A program made the translations under genes and the position numbers. From assembly GCF_024139115.2 (NCBI RefSeq), contig NC_085140.1, positions 432,015,240-432,079,239 on the forward strand: a DNA stretch of 64,000 nucleotides, in the 5' to 3' direction. The stretch's first letter is position 1. Each line of letters opens with the position of its first letter. Shown in pieces: positions 35,691 to 48,286 of this stretch. Below the pieces are notes generated by a model, which was given only the letters and a program-made list of their open reading frames with translations, was not told where the DNA came from and ran no database searches. The DNA is from Armigeres subalbatus. Taxonomy: Eukaryota; Arthropoda; Insecta; Diptera; Culicidae.

Positions 35691-37040
35691 TCAAACATAC
35701 AGAAATCCTTCTGCCGGGTGAATGTATTATTTGAAATGAAGGATCATATCTGCCTTAAGCTGAGCAAATATCTGACTTGAAGAAGGGATCATGCCTGTAC
35801 TACCTTCTTGCCGGGTAAATGCGTCCTTTCAAAGAAGGGACATATCTTCCTGAATAAATGTCTTAATTAAAAGGAGGATTTATATCCTCACCTTTCCTGC
35901 TGCTAGGAAAATGAACCATTTTGAAAAAGGAAAATATCTTCGCTTGCCTTAAATCGAGCCAATGGCCAAAATGAAAGAATGATATGATTTGCTTCTTGCC
36001 TTCTGCCGAATTAATGCATCCTTTTAAAGAAATGATCACCTTGCCTTAAACCAAGCAAATGCTCAAATTAGAAGAAGGCATCATATTCTCTCTTGCTTTC
36101 TACCGGGCAAATTCATCCTTTTGAAGAAGGGATCATATCTTCCCTTGCCTTAAGCCGAAGAAATCTCTGATTTAAAAGAAGGAATCATATCTTCCTTGCC
36201 TTAAACCGAGCAATTGCCCGAAATGAATAAGGAATCATATTTCCCTCTTGCCTTTTGCCTTACAAATGCATTCTTTTAAAGATAGGATCATATCTGCCCT
36301 TTTCTTAAGGACACTTCACACGGAATCCTAATTTCTAAGTACTCGCGTTTTCAAGGTCACACCACTCAATACGGAAGCAACGCACAACTGTCATTTCGAT
36401 TATTTCAGCGGTGCTGCGTCGCAGCATGCGTGAAATTTGGATTCCGTGAGGAGTGTTCTTAAATCGAGCAAATGCCCAAACTGAAAGAAGGAATCATATC
36501 CTCTTTCTTGTCTTCTGCCGGGCAAATAGATTTTGTAAAATAAAGGATCATATCCTCCCCGCCCTCAACCGAGCAAATCTGACTTGAAAAAAATATATCT
36601 TATCTTCCCTTTCCTTAAACCGAGCAAAAGAACCATTTTGAAAAGAGGAAAATATCTTGGATTGCCTTAAATCGATCAAATGCCTGAATTGAAAGAAGGA
36701 ATCATATCTCCTCTTGCCTTTTGCTGAGTAAATGCATCCTTTCAAAAAAAGGGTCAGATCTGCCATTATTGCCTTAAACCAAGAAAATGCCCAAACTGAA
36801 AGATGGCATCTCAACGCATGCTTTTGAAGCAGGGGTCATATCTTCACTTGCCTTAAGCTGTGGGATCACATCTATCTTCCCTTAGCTTAAACTATGCAAA
36901 TGCCCAAATTGAAAGAAGGCATCACATTCTTCCCTGCCTTCTATCGAGCAAGTGCATCTCTTCAAAGAAGGAATCATACCTTCTCTTGCTTTAAACCGAA
37001 CAAATGCATTAACTGAAAAAGGAAACATTTTTGAATCATA
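35691..37040. repeat. Degenerate array with two alternating ~55-bp subunits
   Basis: Two related subunits alternate. One has the form CTTGCCTTCTGCCGGGCAAA, GCATCCTTTTAAAGAAGG, GATCATATCTTCC. The other has the form CTTGCCTTAAACCGAGCAAA, GCCCAAACTGAAAGAAGGA, ATCATATC. Together they make a ~110-bp higher-order period with many indels. A TTAA-flanked MITE (36309-36458) sits inside. Short minus-strand frames at 36548-36814 and 36882-37094 follow the array and are not genes. Confidence 0.85.
36309..36458. mobile_element. TTAA-flanked MITE inside the 55-bp array
   Basis: The left end GGACACTTCACACGGAATCC and the inverse of the right end, GAACACTCCTCACGGAATCC, match at 17 of 20 positions. TTAA lies directly outside both ends (36305-36308, 36459-36462). 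TTAA duplication is characteristic of piggyBac-type transposition. The 150-bp interior is GC-rich (GGTGCTGCGTCGCAGCATGC is itself a short inverted repeat) and non-coding. Confidence 0.75.
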
Positions 37041-40000
37041 TATGGAATCATATTGAAGAAGGAAGCGTAGATTTTTTTGACTTTTACAGTACAAAGTGTG
37101 CTTTTAAAAAAGATGATTATAAATCCTGTAGAATTATTTTCATTGCCTTTTTTGCGTTGAATTTTGTTGTTGTTTTTAAACTCTTACAATTTTGTTGCTT
37201 GAGTATTTGTCTTTTGTGGCATCCAAGATCGATCTTCAAGAAGTGATTTTCATATACATTCTTTAATACAAAAATTATTTAAAAACAGCATCTCCCTTAT
37301 GATGTAAAAGCAACAATAATTATAAAAAATTGAACATATGTTGCATTAATGCCGAAAATGATGATTATACAATTATTATGCCAAACAACTTTATGTCAAA
37401 TTACCTTTATGCCAAATGACCTACCACCCTTTTATCCATCGTACAATTTTATACATCCATTTTTCTGTTGGGGAAATATATGACCCCGTAAGCCTGAAAG
37501 GGGTTTGACAACTCCCCAATCGAAGTATCCCTTTTTTGTCCAAAAATATCGATTTTTTCCAATCATTCAACTAAAAACCCAGATTAATCCACCTACAGTG
37601 AGATTTTGACCTTTCCTTAATAAAGGGAAATATTTTCAGACTCCAGTATTTAAAACGAGATAAAACTACTCAACCTCCCACGGCGATTGAAAGTGTAAAT
37701 GACAAATTAATTGCCTACCAAAAGGCGGATTCCATGGGTTGAGTGACAACAAAATGAATGATTTTGCACTGTACGTCAGGTTGTCTATCTATCAGGCGCT
37801 CGTCGGATTGAATAGCTATTGTAACATGTGGTAACATGGTTGGTAAGAAACTATCGTAACACTGGCAGCATGTATACTCGTAATTTCCAGAGACCTTGAT
37901 ATTAATTAATCCAGAACTAACTTAATCAGTCATTGATCTGAACGAAACTCAATAGCGTTCAATAATAACATATATTTTGCCTTATGGCTGTCTAATGATG
38001 TTTAATACCTTAAAAATAAGCTAGATTTATATGGTAGTAAATTTTAGAATTTGCACACATACGCACACATACATGCATATAAGTGGTTTATTAGTATCTC
38101 AAAACATGCTCACATTTGTTATCTAGCTTTCACTAAAGAAATTTTTGAAATTCCTTCAAATTTTTACGTTTTTGCTTTTCTGAGAAGGTTTTGCGGTACA
38201 TGCTTCTATCTGTTCCTCAATTAAAATCAATTGTTTCTTCGAAACAAATCCGAAAAATAAGCATATTTTCATATAATATCACTTGTTGTAATTATATTTT
38301 CAATATTAAAGTGAATTTGTTTCAATTGCCATACATTTTATTTCATAATTTAAGAGGTTTATTGATAGATTACTACATAACACGCCTGCGTAACGCATAC
38401 AAAGTGAAATTATAGACACTTCCGAAGGAAGGGTCAAAACAGTCAACAGTCGATTTCTGTGGTCGTGAACTACCGGTGCGGCACATAAACATCCCGACAT
38501 TTTTAAACTGCCGATCAGTGTTATCAATAGTAGATGTCTATAGTTTACCTTTTTGTGGATCAGTTTATGATTTAATGCTGCTCAATCGAAAAAAACCTTT
38601 CCAGTCTCGCGTCACACTTTTTTCAACGCATAACATTCAACTCTTGCGGATCTTATAACCGATTCAATTGCGCTTGTTCTTGTCCAGTACAAATGGGCAT
38701 TTAGACCTCGAGCAAATCGAACAGCTGTTCGAATGGTGTTCCTTCAGAGGAGTAACCCCCCGTTTTGGTCCGTTCACATCTTCGAATTCCGACAAACCGC
38801 TATGTTAAGGTGCACGTTGCATTCTGACTGCCTCCCCCTTGTATCCATGTTTTTCGCTGCTTCGGGCAATGCGGGCATGTTTCCAGCAAACATCGATGCA
38901 GTTAGTCGGCCACAGTGTGGGATGGGTTGTATGCGGCGGAGGTAATGGTTACAAATCTCACCAACTCCAGAACGTTGTTTGGATGTATCGTTCCGAATTC
39001 ATCTGAGGTAGAAGGCAGGGTGAAACGATTCAGTGATTTTTTCTTTAAGTGCATATTTTGTTGCTGCATATTGCTCAGTGTTTCCTTTGCATACACGTGT
39101 TTCCATGTAGGGGTTTGTGACGTAAATGGTCGATTTCTTATCAGGAGAATTTGAACAAAGCTTTGGCAAAGTAATTTCATAAATGGATTATGATCTTTCA
39201 ACGCCTGAAATCGATATTGATATTGAATGTCCTCGGCGATTTAAAATAAATCAAGCTGTATAGTCAATACTGCTTTACAGTAAAATGATGCTTTACGATT
39301 AACTAGTTTCAATCGAAAACTTAATTGTAAGTTTCGTACTTTATTTGGAAATCGCAAAAAAGCTTGTTATTTGAAAAAATTGAGCATCAACAACACATTT
39401 GAATAAATCAGCCAAGGCGAACGCGTATAAGCACATGGCCGACGTTGCAAGAGCTTGTACGCTACAATGTTTATCATCTGCTGTGCTGACGACCGACCGA
39501 GAGCCAATCGAATCGCTTTGTTCCCGTCTCTATTTGGGTGCTGCTCGCTCCAGTGGGACGTCCGGCACCTTGTGCGATGGGCTGTTTCCTAGTGTCCCGT
39601 ATGGTAGAACACGTTTACGAGTTGGTCAAACAATACTCACGATATCGACGATCCACATTTTTTTTCTAATGTGCTTTACCAATGCAAATTTCGATTGATA
39701 TTTGCCTACGACTTGTTCTTCAGTGCGCTGCTAAACAAAATAATGAGGAAACTGATATTCTCAAATCTATAGCCGATTGTGAAGCATATTCTACGCCTCG
39801 GGACCTACAAGCGATCCCTTGTAACCACTCCGCTCCGCTACATCATCACAGCACCGATTATCCCAAGTCAACCTGGTCGGATTTCGTTTTGTTTTGTTCT
39901 GTGATCAATTTCTTCCCGAAACGCGAATGGTCCCCCCGGTTCGCACTAATAGGACGGAGTGGAAATCGGTGCACGGTCGTCGTCGTTGAGCAGTTGTAAA

Positions 40001-42620
40001 AACAAAAGGAAACAGCGCGGAAATCAGATACCTACCGCTTGGCCGAACGAGACCAACAGCGGCACACAATTGGAGCCAGCACCATTGGAGCTAACTATGG
40101 GATGACGATGGCGATGACGGCGACGATGTTTTGGGAAACGGACATGAACACAAGAAAATGCTCTCAAACGCAGAGGAAGGGGTGGCACCTGCTTCGGCAC
40201 CACCCGAGTTGAACTGGGGAAAGATGATTAGTCACGTGTAAGTTTGTTTTCGGTTGGGGAGCTTGGGGAGATGGGTGGGACACAGGATAACAAGGCAGAA
40301 CGGCGAGGCAGCAGCAGACAGCGTTCAGCGGACACCAGCTGTGCATAATGTGATACGGTTGTTTTTGCTCTGATGTTCACTTGCCTGCTGTCGTCCGACT
40401 GCCAAGCGGTCACAGAAGTAGGTCTGGTGAATGAGAAGTGACATATTGAATTCATTTTGAATTTCTTAGCTGTGATAAATTTTGGCCTTTGTGTTTTATG
40501 CAGCTAAAAATGTCAGCAATTTTTTATGAGAAAAAATGCTTCCATTCTTTAGTACGATGAACGTAATCAAGGACAGATATCTCGCGCTTAGAATCATAAG
40601 AATAATAATGCATTGATTAATTTCTCTTCGTCATTTTTTTCTTTCGGTAATAGCTTAACAGGATTAAACGGTACAACAGTGATTATTGTACCTAATGTAT
40701 GATGCAACCATTTTTTGTCACATCAAATCGCATTGATCAAAGCAGTTTCGCCCAGTCTCACCCAAAGTGCGAGAAATACTTAGAAGACCTTAAAATCATT
40801 CCATGCCATTCAATGTAAGTTTAAAAAAAATACAACGCGCAAAGTTGACGTAGGACTACAGATGTTCCACAAAGATTGCTGTAACTTTTATGTGATCAGA
40901 TCCAGTCAGATTCAAGTTACTGCAATAATTTTTGGTCGAGCTGTGCTGCTTGGGATATTAACACTCAACCTCCGTGAGCAGCAAGCCATGACTCGGCCTC
41001 TTCTTGTCAGATCTCCGTGGCATGACACACACCGACAGAGGGCTGCTATCATCACATTTCGCTCCAGTTATTTGGGGCCACACTCGTACAGTAATGGCTT
41101 GGATACAGAACGAATTATGACACAAATTTAATAAGCCATTTTATAGAAAGCTCAAATGACAGGAGACCTAACACTAATATTAACATTTTACAAGGAACAT
41201 TTGGGAAAATGGAATGAAATGATGACGATGACGATGACGAAATGATGATTGTTTGCATGCAAATTTCCACTCAAAATTTCGATCAGGTGATCGAATCTGT
41301 CTCATAAAATGGGTTATTCAAAATAACTCAATGTTTTAGGCAGGAATAGGAAAGCAAAGAAAACGAAACCCATAATAAAATGTGAGATGTTATAAACTGG
41401 GTTATGTTATTAGTAGTGCCTGTCGTGACCGGACGAGGTTTCTAAGCTCGACCGTTCGCCGCAACAATACTCAGCAAACTGATTTCCGTCGTCGATTCGT
41501 TCTGACACGAACTCGAGAAAACCAAAAACATTTGTGCGTTACCATGGAGCTCAAATTAGCTCAATACACGTTGATTCGAGTTACTCAATAAATGAGTGCA
41601 TATCATTAGAACATATGTCAAATGCAGATTTCAAGGGATTGATGGTAATGGCATTTTGCTATTATAATTTTATCATAACATCTAATGCCAATCTTATCCA
41701 CTACAGTGCCCTTAAAATATCTATGCTATCTATGCCGTTATATATTTTCAATTCTCCGAGTTTTCTTAGTATCTTTAACAGTTGATGACAACAGGTGTTT
41801 CTTCGGGAGATTGCATACAGTTTCATTTTAATGATTTTTTTTTCTGCTTATTCCAATTAATATTTGACCAATTTCATCAGTTGATTAAACGGAACTGGTA
41901 GGCAAGTATTTCTTAAAGGCTAGTACGCTTCTGAAAAGTACTGCGCAAATTGATAGGATACGGAATGGTCACGGAAAGATTCCGCTACTGAAATTTCGTG
42001 TGCAGTACGGAGCTAACAAGTAGGGAAAATTGAGTAACAAGTATTTTTGAATCATTTCATTCTTTTCGAAACATTAGGAATCATTCAAAGTCTTTCTAAA
42101 TAAACCCTAGTATGCTGCTCATACGGAAAGGGTTCACGGAATATTCGATCAAATTACCAAAGTAAATTTGACAGCTGATTCAGTCTGAGAGAAATGTCAC
42201 CTTTCCGAATAATAGTAGGGGAAGCACGGTCAGTATGCGCCCTACAAGCGAATCTTCGAATTTAACGATGATAACAATCGAAAGTATATACTTCCAATGT
42301 GTTAACCACTAATTTAACTTATCATCTATAATACGGAATAAAAATTTGGACGAAAAACCAATTATATTCCGAGCAAACGATTTTATTTTGAAGCACATTT
42401 TCGTGCAAATCCAAACCATGCGGGTTTAAACGCGCCACCCCGACGCTAAAACGCGCCAGCCTAAAAATGTAAACAAACAACAGTGAACTGACAGAAGAAT
42501 CAAGTATCAACTTATTAAAAGTCCTCTTCTCGTTCCCACTGCAATGAAAGCTTATGAAACGTCATACAAGATATGTTTATTCTTTAATTTATTTGGTGGG
42601 CGCATTACGGAGCCAAATCA
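37041..42620. other. Unique DNA, no supported gene
   Basis: AT-rich at 37040-38600 and 40480-42600, GC-richer at 38640-40480. There is a loose TTATGCCAAATGACC theme at 37375-37430 and a GATGACGATGACGATGACGA run at 41221-41248. Frames at 38902-39201 minus and 39399-39999 plus have no recognisable domain. Possible weak inverted ends, TATGCGCCC near 42236 and GGGCGCATT near 42599, could bound a ~370-bp element but are too short to call. Confidence 0.4.
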
Positions 42621-42629
42621 CGATTTTCT

Positions 42630-43785
42630 GTGCACGGTACATGTATCACGCTTCCAAGGGGTGAGACCTTAAGGTCTACATGAGTAACCAACGATCTATC
42701 GGACTGCTTCGAATGTGATATATGCCCTTTGTGATACGTAGAATAGAATGTGTTCACATCATAGGTTCTTGATAGTCCAAGAAATCTCAGGATTAAGGCC
42801 ATAAGGTCTACAGGAGCAACAAAAAATTGATCGGACGGTTTTAAACATGGTACATGTCCTTTATAACACATATAATAGAATGCGTACCCAGCATAGGTTC
42901 TTGGTCATCCAAGAAATCCCTGGAATAGGCCTTTGGGTCTACACGTGGAACCAAAGATTACTTGGATTCTTTCAAATATGGTTTATGCCCTTTGTGATGC
43001 ATAGAATGGAATGTGTTCACAGTATGGATTCTTGGCCGTCCAAGAAATCTATGGGATAAGGCCTTTCGATCTACATGTGTAACCATAGATCAATTGGATT
43101 GATTCAAATATGGTACATGCCTTTTGTGATGCATAGAATAGAACGCGTTCCAAGCATAGGTTCTTGGTCGCCCAAGAAATTCCTGGAATAAGCCTTTAAG
43201 TCTACATGTGTAACTATAGATCAAATGAATTGTTCCAAAACTGGGACATGCCCTTTATGATGCAAAGAATAGAACGCGTTCCCAGCATAGGTTTTTAGTC
43301 GGCCAAGAAATTCCTGGAAATGCGTAACCAACGGTTACTTGTTTCAAGTATGGAGCATGCCCTTTGTGATGCATAGAATAGAGTGTTCCCATAATATGTT
43401 CTTTGCCGTCCAAGAAATCCCTGAAATAATCCCTCAGGTCTACATGCGTAACCATAGATCAAAAGGATTGTTTCAAACTAACACATGCCCTTTATGATAC
43501 ATAGAATATAACGCGTTCCAGCATAGGTTTTGGTCGACTAATAAATTCCTGGAATAAGGCCTTAAGTCTACATGCGTAACCAAAGGTAACTTGGATTGTT
43601 TCAAATATGGAACATGCCCTTTGTGATGCATAGAATAGAATGTGTCAAAGTATGTATTCTTGGTTTTCCAAAAAAAAAAACCTGGAATAAGCCCTTTAGG
43701 TCTACATGCGTATCCATAGAGCAATTGGATTATTTCAAATATGATACATGCCCTGTGCCTATGCACCACAAAAGGCAGATCTCTT
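42630..43785 (-). repeat. Satellite-like array, ~130-bp monomer, left orientation
   Basis: About nine monomers. Landmarks in order are GGTCTACATG(C/T)GTAACC, ATTGTTTCAAATATGG, ACATGCCCTTTGTGATGCAT, AGAATAGAATGTGTTC, TTCTTGGTCGTCCAAGAAAT, CCCTGGAATAAGGCCTT. The GTCTACATG landmark recurs near 42676, 42804, 42940, 43070, 43200, 43440, 43567 and 43700. Small frames on both strands are by-products. The strand given is arbitrary: opposite to the right half of the array. Confidence 0.9.
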
Positions 43786-44930
43786 TTGTTTTGTAGTAGA
43801 CCTTAAGGCCTTGCTCTAGGTATGTCTTGGATAACCGACAACCTCTGCCGTAGATACATATTCAATAATCAAAAATGGGCATGTACCACATTTAAAATCG
43901 ATCGATTTATCTTCGTTAACTCGTGCAGACCTGTGTGCCAATCTCAAAGGATTTCTTGGATGATCATGAAGCTCTGCCGCTGACTTATTCTATTCTACAC
44001 ATCCAAAAGGGCATGTACCAGATTTAAAATAGTCCGATAAATCTTAAATTAACGCGTGTAGATCTTAAGGCCTAACTTCATGGGTTTCTTGAATGACCCA
44101 GAATCTCTTACGATGGATCTTTCTATTTTAACCATCCAAAAGGACATGTATCATAATTTAAACAGTCCGACTGAACTTTAGTTACGCGTGTAGATCTGAG
44201 GACCTAACTCCAGGGATTTCTTGGATGGCCGAAAACCTCTGCCGTTGACTAATTCTATTCTTCACATCCAAAAGGGCATGTACTACATTGAAAACAGTAC
44301 GATTGATCTTTAGTTACGCGTGTAGATCTAGGACCTAACTCCAGGGATTTCTTGGATGACCGAGAACCTCTCTTGCTGATTTATTCTATTCTACACATCC
44401 AAAAGGGCATGTACCACATTTAAAACAGTACGAGAAATCTTTAGTGACGCGTGTAGGTCTTAAGGCCTAACTCCAAGGGTTTCTTGAATGACCCAAAACC
44501 TCTTACGATGGCTCATTTTATTCTAACCACCCAAAAAGACATGTGCCATAATTTAAACAGTCCGATTAACTCCAGGGATTTCTTGGATGACCGAAAACAT
44601 CTGCCGTTGACTTATTCTATTCTTCACATACAAAAGGGCTCTTACCACATTTAAAACAGTACGATTGATCTTTGATTACGCGTGTAGATCTGAGGACCTA
44701 ACTCCAGTGATTTTTCGGATAACCGATAACCTCTCTCGCTGACTTATTCTATTCTACACATCCAAAAGGGCATGTACCACATTTAAAACAGTTCGATACA
44801 TCTTTATTCACGCGTGTAAATCTTAAGGCTCAACTCCAGGAATTTCTTGAATGACCTCGAATCTCTTACGTTGGCTCATTCTATTCTACACATCCAGAAG
44901 GACATGTGCCAGTCCGATTGATCTTTAGCG
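43786..44930 (+). repeat. Satellite-like array, ~130-bp monomer, inverted half
   Basis: The same monomer family in reverse orientation. Landmarks are GTGTAGATCTTAAGGCC, CTCCAGGGATTTCTTGGATG, CCGAAAACCTCTGCCG, TTATTCTATTCTACACATCC, AAAAGGGCATGTACCACATT and TTTAGTTACGCGTGTAGATC. About eight to nine units, some truncated (near 44570). It forms a large imperfect inverted repeat with 42630-43785, with the switch point near 43790. Confidence 0.9.
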
Positions 44931-44934
44931 ACGC

Positions 44935-45335
44935 TTGTTCACCTCTCACGTCTCGTTTCTCACTTCTCACATCCCATTTACCAATTGTCATATTCCTCTT
45001 CATGCTTTTTTACTGCTCATTTCTCACACAAAGTATCTCGCTTATTACTTCTCACCTTCTACTACTTGCTTCTCGCTTTTCACTGATCACATCTTATTTC
45101 GCACTTTTTACTGCTTGCCTATCGCTTCTCACTTTTCAATTCTCATTATTTTATATTGCTTCTTCCATCTTACTCCTCAGTTTTCATACCCTAAATCTCA
45201 GCTAACAATTCACGATTGATTATAAAACTATTGAGGGCTTCTCACTTCTTATCACTCATAACATCTCACTCATCACTTTTCACTTTTATTTTCTCACTTT
45301 TCAATTCTTACTTTTTTACTTTTTAATTGATAATA
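44935..45335. repeat. Pyrimidine-rich degenerate microsatellite
   Basis: Degenerate repeats of CTTCTCA and CACTTTTCA on the plus strand, flanking AT-rich words. Similar tracts occur at 55985-56900. Frames of ~95 residues here are leucine/serine-rich products of the repeat. Confidence 0.75.
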
Positions 45336-45384
45336 ATATTTGAAAATAAATTATTATTGGCACACGCCCTTCTCAAACTGTGAC

Positions 45385-45775
45385 ATCCATAGCTAGGATA
45401 GGATGTGACAATTCAATTCAGACTGCCTTGTTGTTTTCTAGTCGGTTGCTCTGACGAGGTGGTAGCCAAATTAATTTGATACAAAATCTTCCAAATATCA
45501 TGTATCAAAACTTGATGTTTTTCTTTCCGTTTTATCCAATATTTGTGTAAGAGAAGCGGAAGATTAACAGAGAGACGTTTTCGCTAATGAAAAAATGACT
45601 TTGATATCGAAAATGACAGAAAAATGAATGATAATGCTTAAAATCGACCGTTTTAAACGTTTACAACCCTTGAGCATAATTAATATGACGTTTGCAGAAA
45701 ATGTGTATGTGTATGTGACAAAAAATCGGTACGATTTTTAATGACTACTTATCACATCCTATCCTAGATCCATAG
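45385..45775. mobile_element. MITE-like element with CTAGGATAGGATGTGA inverted pair
   Basis: CTAGGATAGGATGTGACAA near 45394 is matched in reverse by TATCACATCCTATCCTAG near 45752. Outside this the weaker pair CATCCATAG/ATCCATAGTC continues in the same direct sense, so the exact ends are unclear. The ~370-bp interior is AT-rich and non-coding. Confidence 0.5.
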
Positions 45776-45941
45776 TCAAGCACATCAGATGGGCGCGTTT
45801 TATCCTGCATGCAGAGGGTTTAATAAAATGTGTGTTTTTCTATGAAAAAGGTAGTAACTTTTTAGTAACTTGGTACAATCTTTACTAATTTGTTTTTCCA
45901 GACATGTGCAAAGATTATTAAAAAAATGTTTTTATCTAGTG

Positions 45942-45961
45942 CAGCGGTTCTCAACCTGGGG
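45942..45961. other. hAT-like terminal sequence
   Basis: CAGCGGTTCTCAACCTGGGG is the form taken by terminal inverted repeats of many hAT elements (CAG, then GGTTCTCAACC). The following 60 bp contain short palindromes (GGGTACATGTACCCC), also typical of hAT subterminal regions. The matching opposite end was not found, so this is one end or a solo fragment. Confidence 0.4.
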
Positions 45962-46309
45962 TACATGTACCCCTGAGGGTACCTTCGCTGTTCCCAAGGG
46001 GTACCACGGACAAAAATGCGTAATGGCGGATGTATTACAGTTTTATTCAAAACTTATTGGTAAAGTTTTCATTATTTTTATTCTTTAACATTATATTGTG
46101 CATAATGTGCATGGCGATTAGTAAAGCAAAGACTTCTAAATCCTGCCCACCACTACCACCACATGAAGGGGTGGCACAATGTATGGGACAAAAGGTCAGA
46201 AGGTCAGAAGGTCGAAAAGTCAAATGAATTTAAAAATGTACCATATTGAATAATATGGTAAGAATATGCTTCTGAACTAAAATTTTGGATCTAAAGGTTC
46301 GGAAAGCTG

Positions 46310-47645
46310 TATTTGAGGGACATGAAGGCTTTTCTTCGAAAAGCTCCTCTTTTCAAGAGGCTCGGAAGCCTTTTTCCATAAGGCTCGGAAGCCTCCTTTC
46401 AAGAGGCTCGGAAGCTTTTCCCAAAAGGCTCGGAAGCCTCCTTTCAAGCGGCTAGGAAGCCTCCTTTCAAGCGGCTAGGAAGCCTCCTTTCAAGCGGCTA
46501 GGAAGCCTCCTTTCAAGTGGCTCGGAAGCCTCCTTTCAAGAGGCTCGGAAGCCTCCTTTCAAGAGGCTCGGAAGCCTCCTTTCAAGAGGCTCGGAAGCCT
46601 CCTTTCAATAGGCTCGGAAGCCTCCTTTCAATAGGCTCGGAAGCCTCCTTTCAAGAGGCTAGAAAGCCTCCTTTCAAGAGGCTAGAAAGCCTCCTTTCAA
46701 GAGGCTCGGAAGCCTCCTTTCAAGAGGCTCGGAAACCTCCTTTCAAGAGGCTAGAAAGCCTCCTTTCAAGAGGCTAGGAAGCCTCCTTCCAAGAGGCTAG
46801 GAAGCCTCCTTTCAAGAGGCTCGGAAGCCTCCTTTCAAGAGGCTAGGAAGCCTCCTTTCAAGAGGCTCGGAAGCCTCCTTTCAAGAGGCTCGAAAGCCTC
46901 CTTTCAAGAGGCTCGGAAGCCTCTTTTCAAGAGGCTCGGAAGCCTCCTTTCAAGAGGCGCGGAAGCCTCCTTTCAAGAGGCTCGGAAGCCTCCTTTCAAG
47001 CGGCTAGGAGGCCTCCTTTCAAGAGGCTCGGAAGCCTTCTTTCAAGAGGCTCGGAACCCTCCTTTCAAGAGGCTCGGAAGCCTCCTTTCAAGAAGCTCGG
47101 AAGCCTCCTTTCAAGAGGCCCGGAAGCCTCCTTTCAAGAGGCCCGGAAGCCTCCTTTCAAGAGGCCCGGAAGCCTCCTTTCGAGGGGCCCGGAAGCCTCC
47201 TTTCAAGAGGCCCGGAAGCCTCCTTTCAAGAGGCCCGGAAGCCTCCTTTCAAGAGGCCCGAAAGCCTCATTTCAAGAGTCCCGGAAGCCTACTCAAGAGG
47301 CCCGGAAGCCTCCTTTCAAGAGGCCCGGAAGCCTCCTTACAAAACCCTTGTAAGCCTACTTTCAAAAGGTTCGAAAGCCTCCTTTCCACATGCTCGGAAA
47401 GTTCTTTCAAGAGGCTCGGTAGCCTTCTTTCAAAAGGCTTGGATGCCCCCTTTTAAGATGCTCAAAAAGCTCCTTTCAAGAGGCCCGGAAGCCTCCCTTC
47501 AAATGGCTTGGATTTCTTCTTACAAGAGGCTTTGAAGTGACCTATCAAGATGCTCAGAGGCCTTCTTTTAAGTGGCTCGAAAGCCGCCATTTAAGAGGAT
47601 CGGAAGCCTCCATTCAAGAGGCTCGGAAGGCTCCAATAGTCATGA
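46310..47645. repeat. Hairpin-unit minisatellite II, 23-bp unit
   Basis: About 57 tandem units of GGAAGCCTCCTTTCAAGAGGCTC. Each unit contains AGCCTC and GAGGCT as a 6-bp stem around a 7-base loop. Variants are zoned: AAGCGGCTAGG at 46445-46510, AGGCTCGG through the middle, AGGCCCGG at 47110-47340, then a degenerate margin to 47640. With a 23-bp period every frame is visited; all lack stops, giving the frame at 46517-46777, which is not a gene. Confidence 0.95.
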
Positions 47646-48284
47646 AAATTCTGTAGGAAGCTTGATATATAAACTTACGGAGTGATGAAAATTTCAGCCA
47701 ACATAAATCCCGTTGGGTTTTAGGTCCATTTTTTCATATTATGAGTTACGCTTTTTTTTCGTTTAGAGCGAAGAATAGGGGGTACCTCAATTAATGTAAA
47801 AGTTCGAAGGGAACGGAAGCTTAAATTTTATCAAAAAGCGGAAAAAACAAATTTATTTTACAAAATTTAAGTTTAGTAAAATTATTACTAAAATCCGGTA
47901 AAGCTGTAAACTTCTGAGCCATCGCGGAAAGTGAAAGAAATCAAATCAGTTTTGATAAAATGGACTGTAAATTAATAAGATTTGACGTTTATTCTCATGT
48001 CCCAACAATATTCACGGAAAAAAAATAAAATGGCTTTCAATATTTTTTTTTCCTTTTTCAGATTCTTGTTATTCTTATCCACAGATTTTTTCCCACTTAT
48101 ATTCAAAGAAAAGAGTTTTGGCACGGGATATCAATAATCACACCCTGTAACTCGTTTCGCATTTGTCTTATTTGTTTGTTGTTATTTGTCTTAGGAGAAC
48201 AAACTCCTAAAATTAGATTTTAGGAGTTAGAACTCCAGAATTGAATAAGTTTTCGAAAGATTCTATTCTTTAATGCATGTTTAA
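47646..48284. other. AT-rich spacer
   Basis: No gene, fold or repeat supported. Contains several T- and A-runs between minisatellite II and the next foldback element. Confidence 0.4.
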
Positions 48285-48286
48285 TA

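Noticed and set aside
42222..42620. Element bounded by TATGCGCCC and GGGCGCATT
   Set aside because: The inverted match is only about 8-9 bp and no target duplication was visible.
46517..46777. 86-residue frame
   Set aside because: Product of the 23-bp minisatellite; repeats every 23 residues with no other support.
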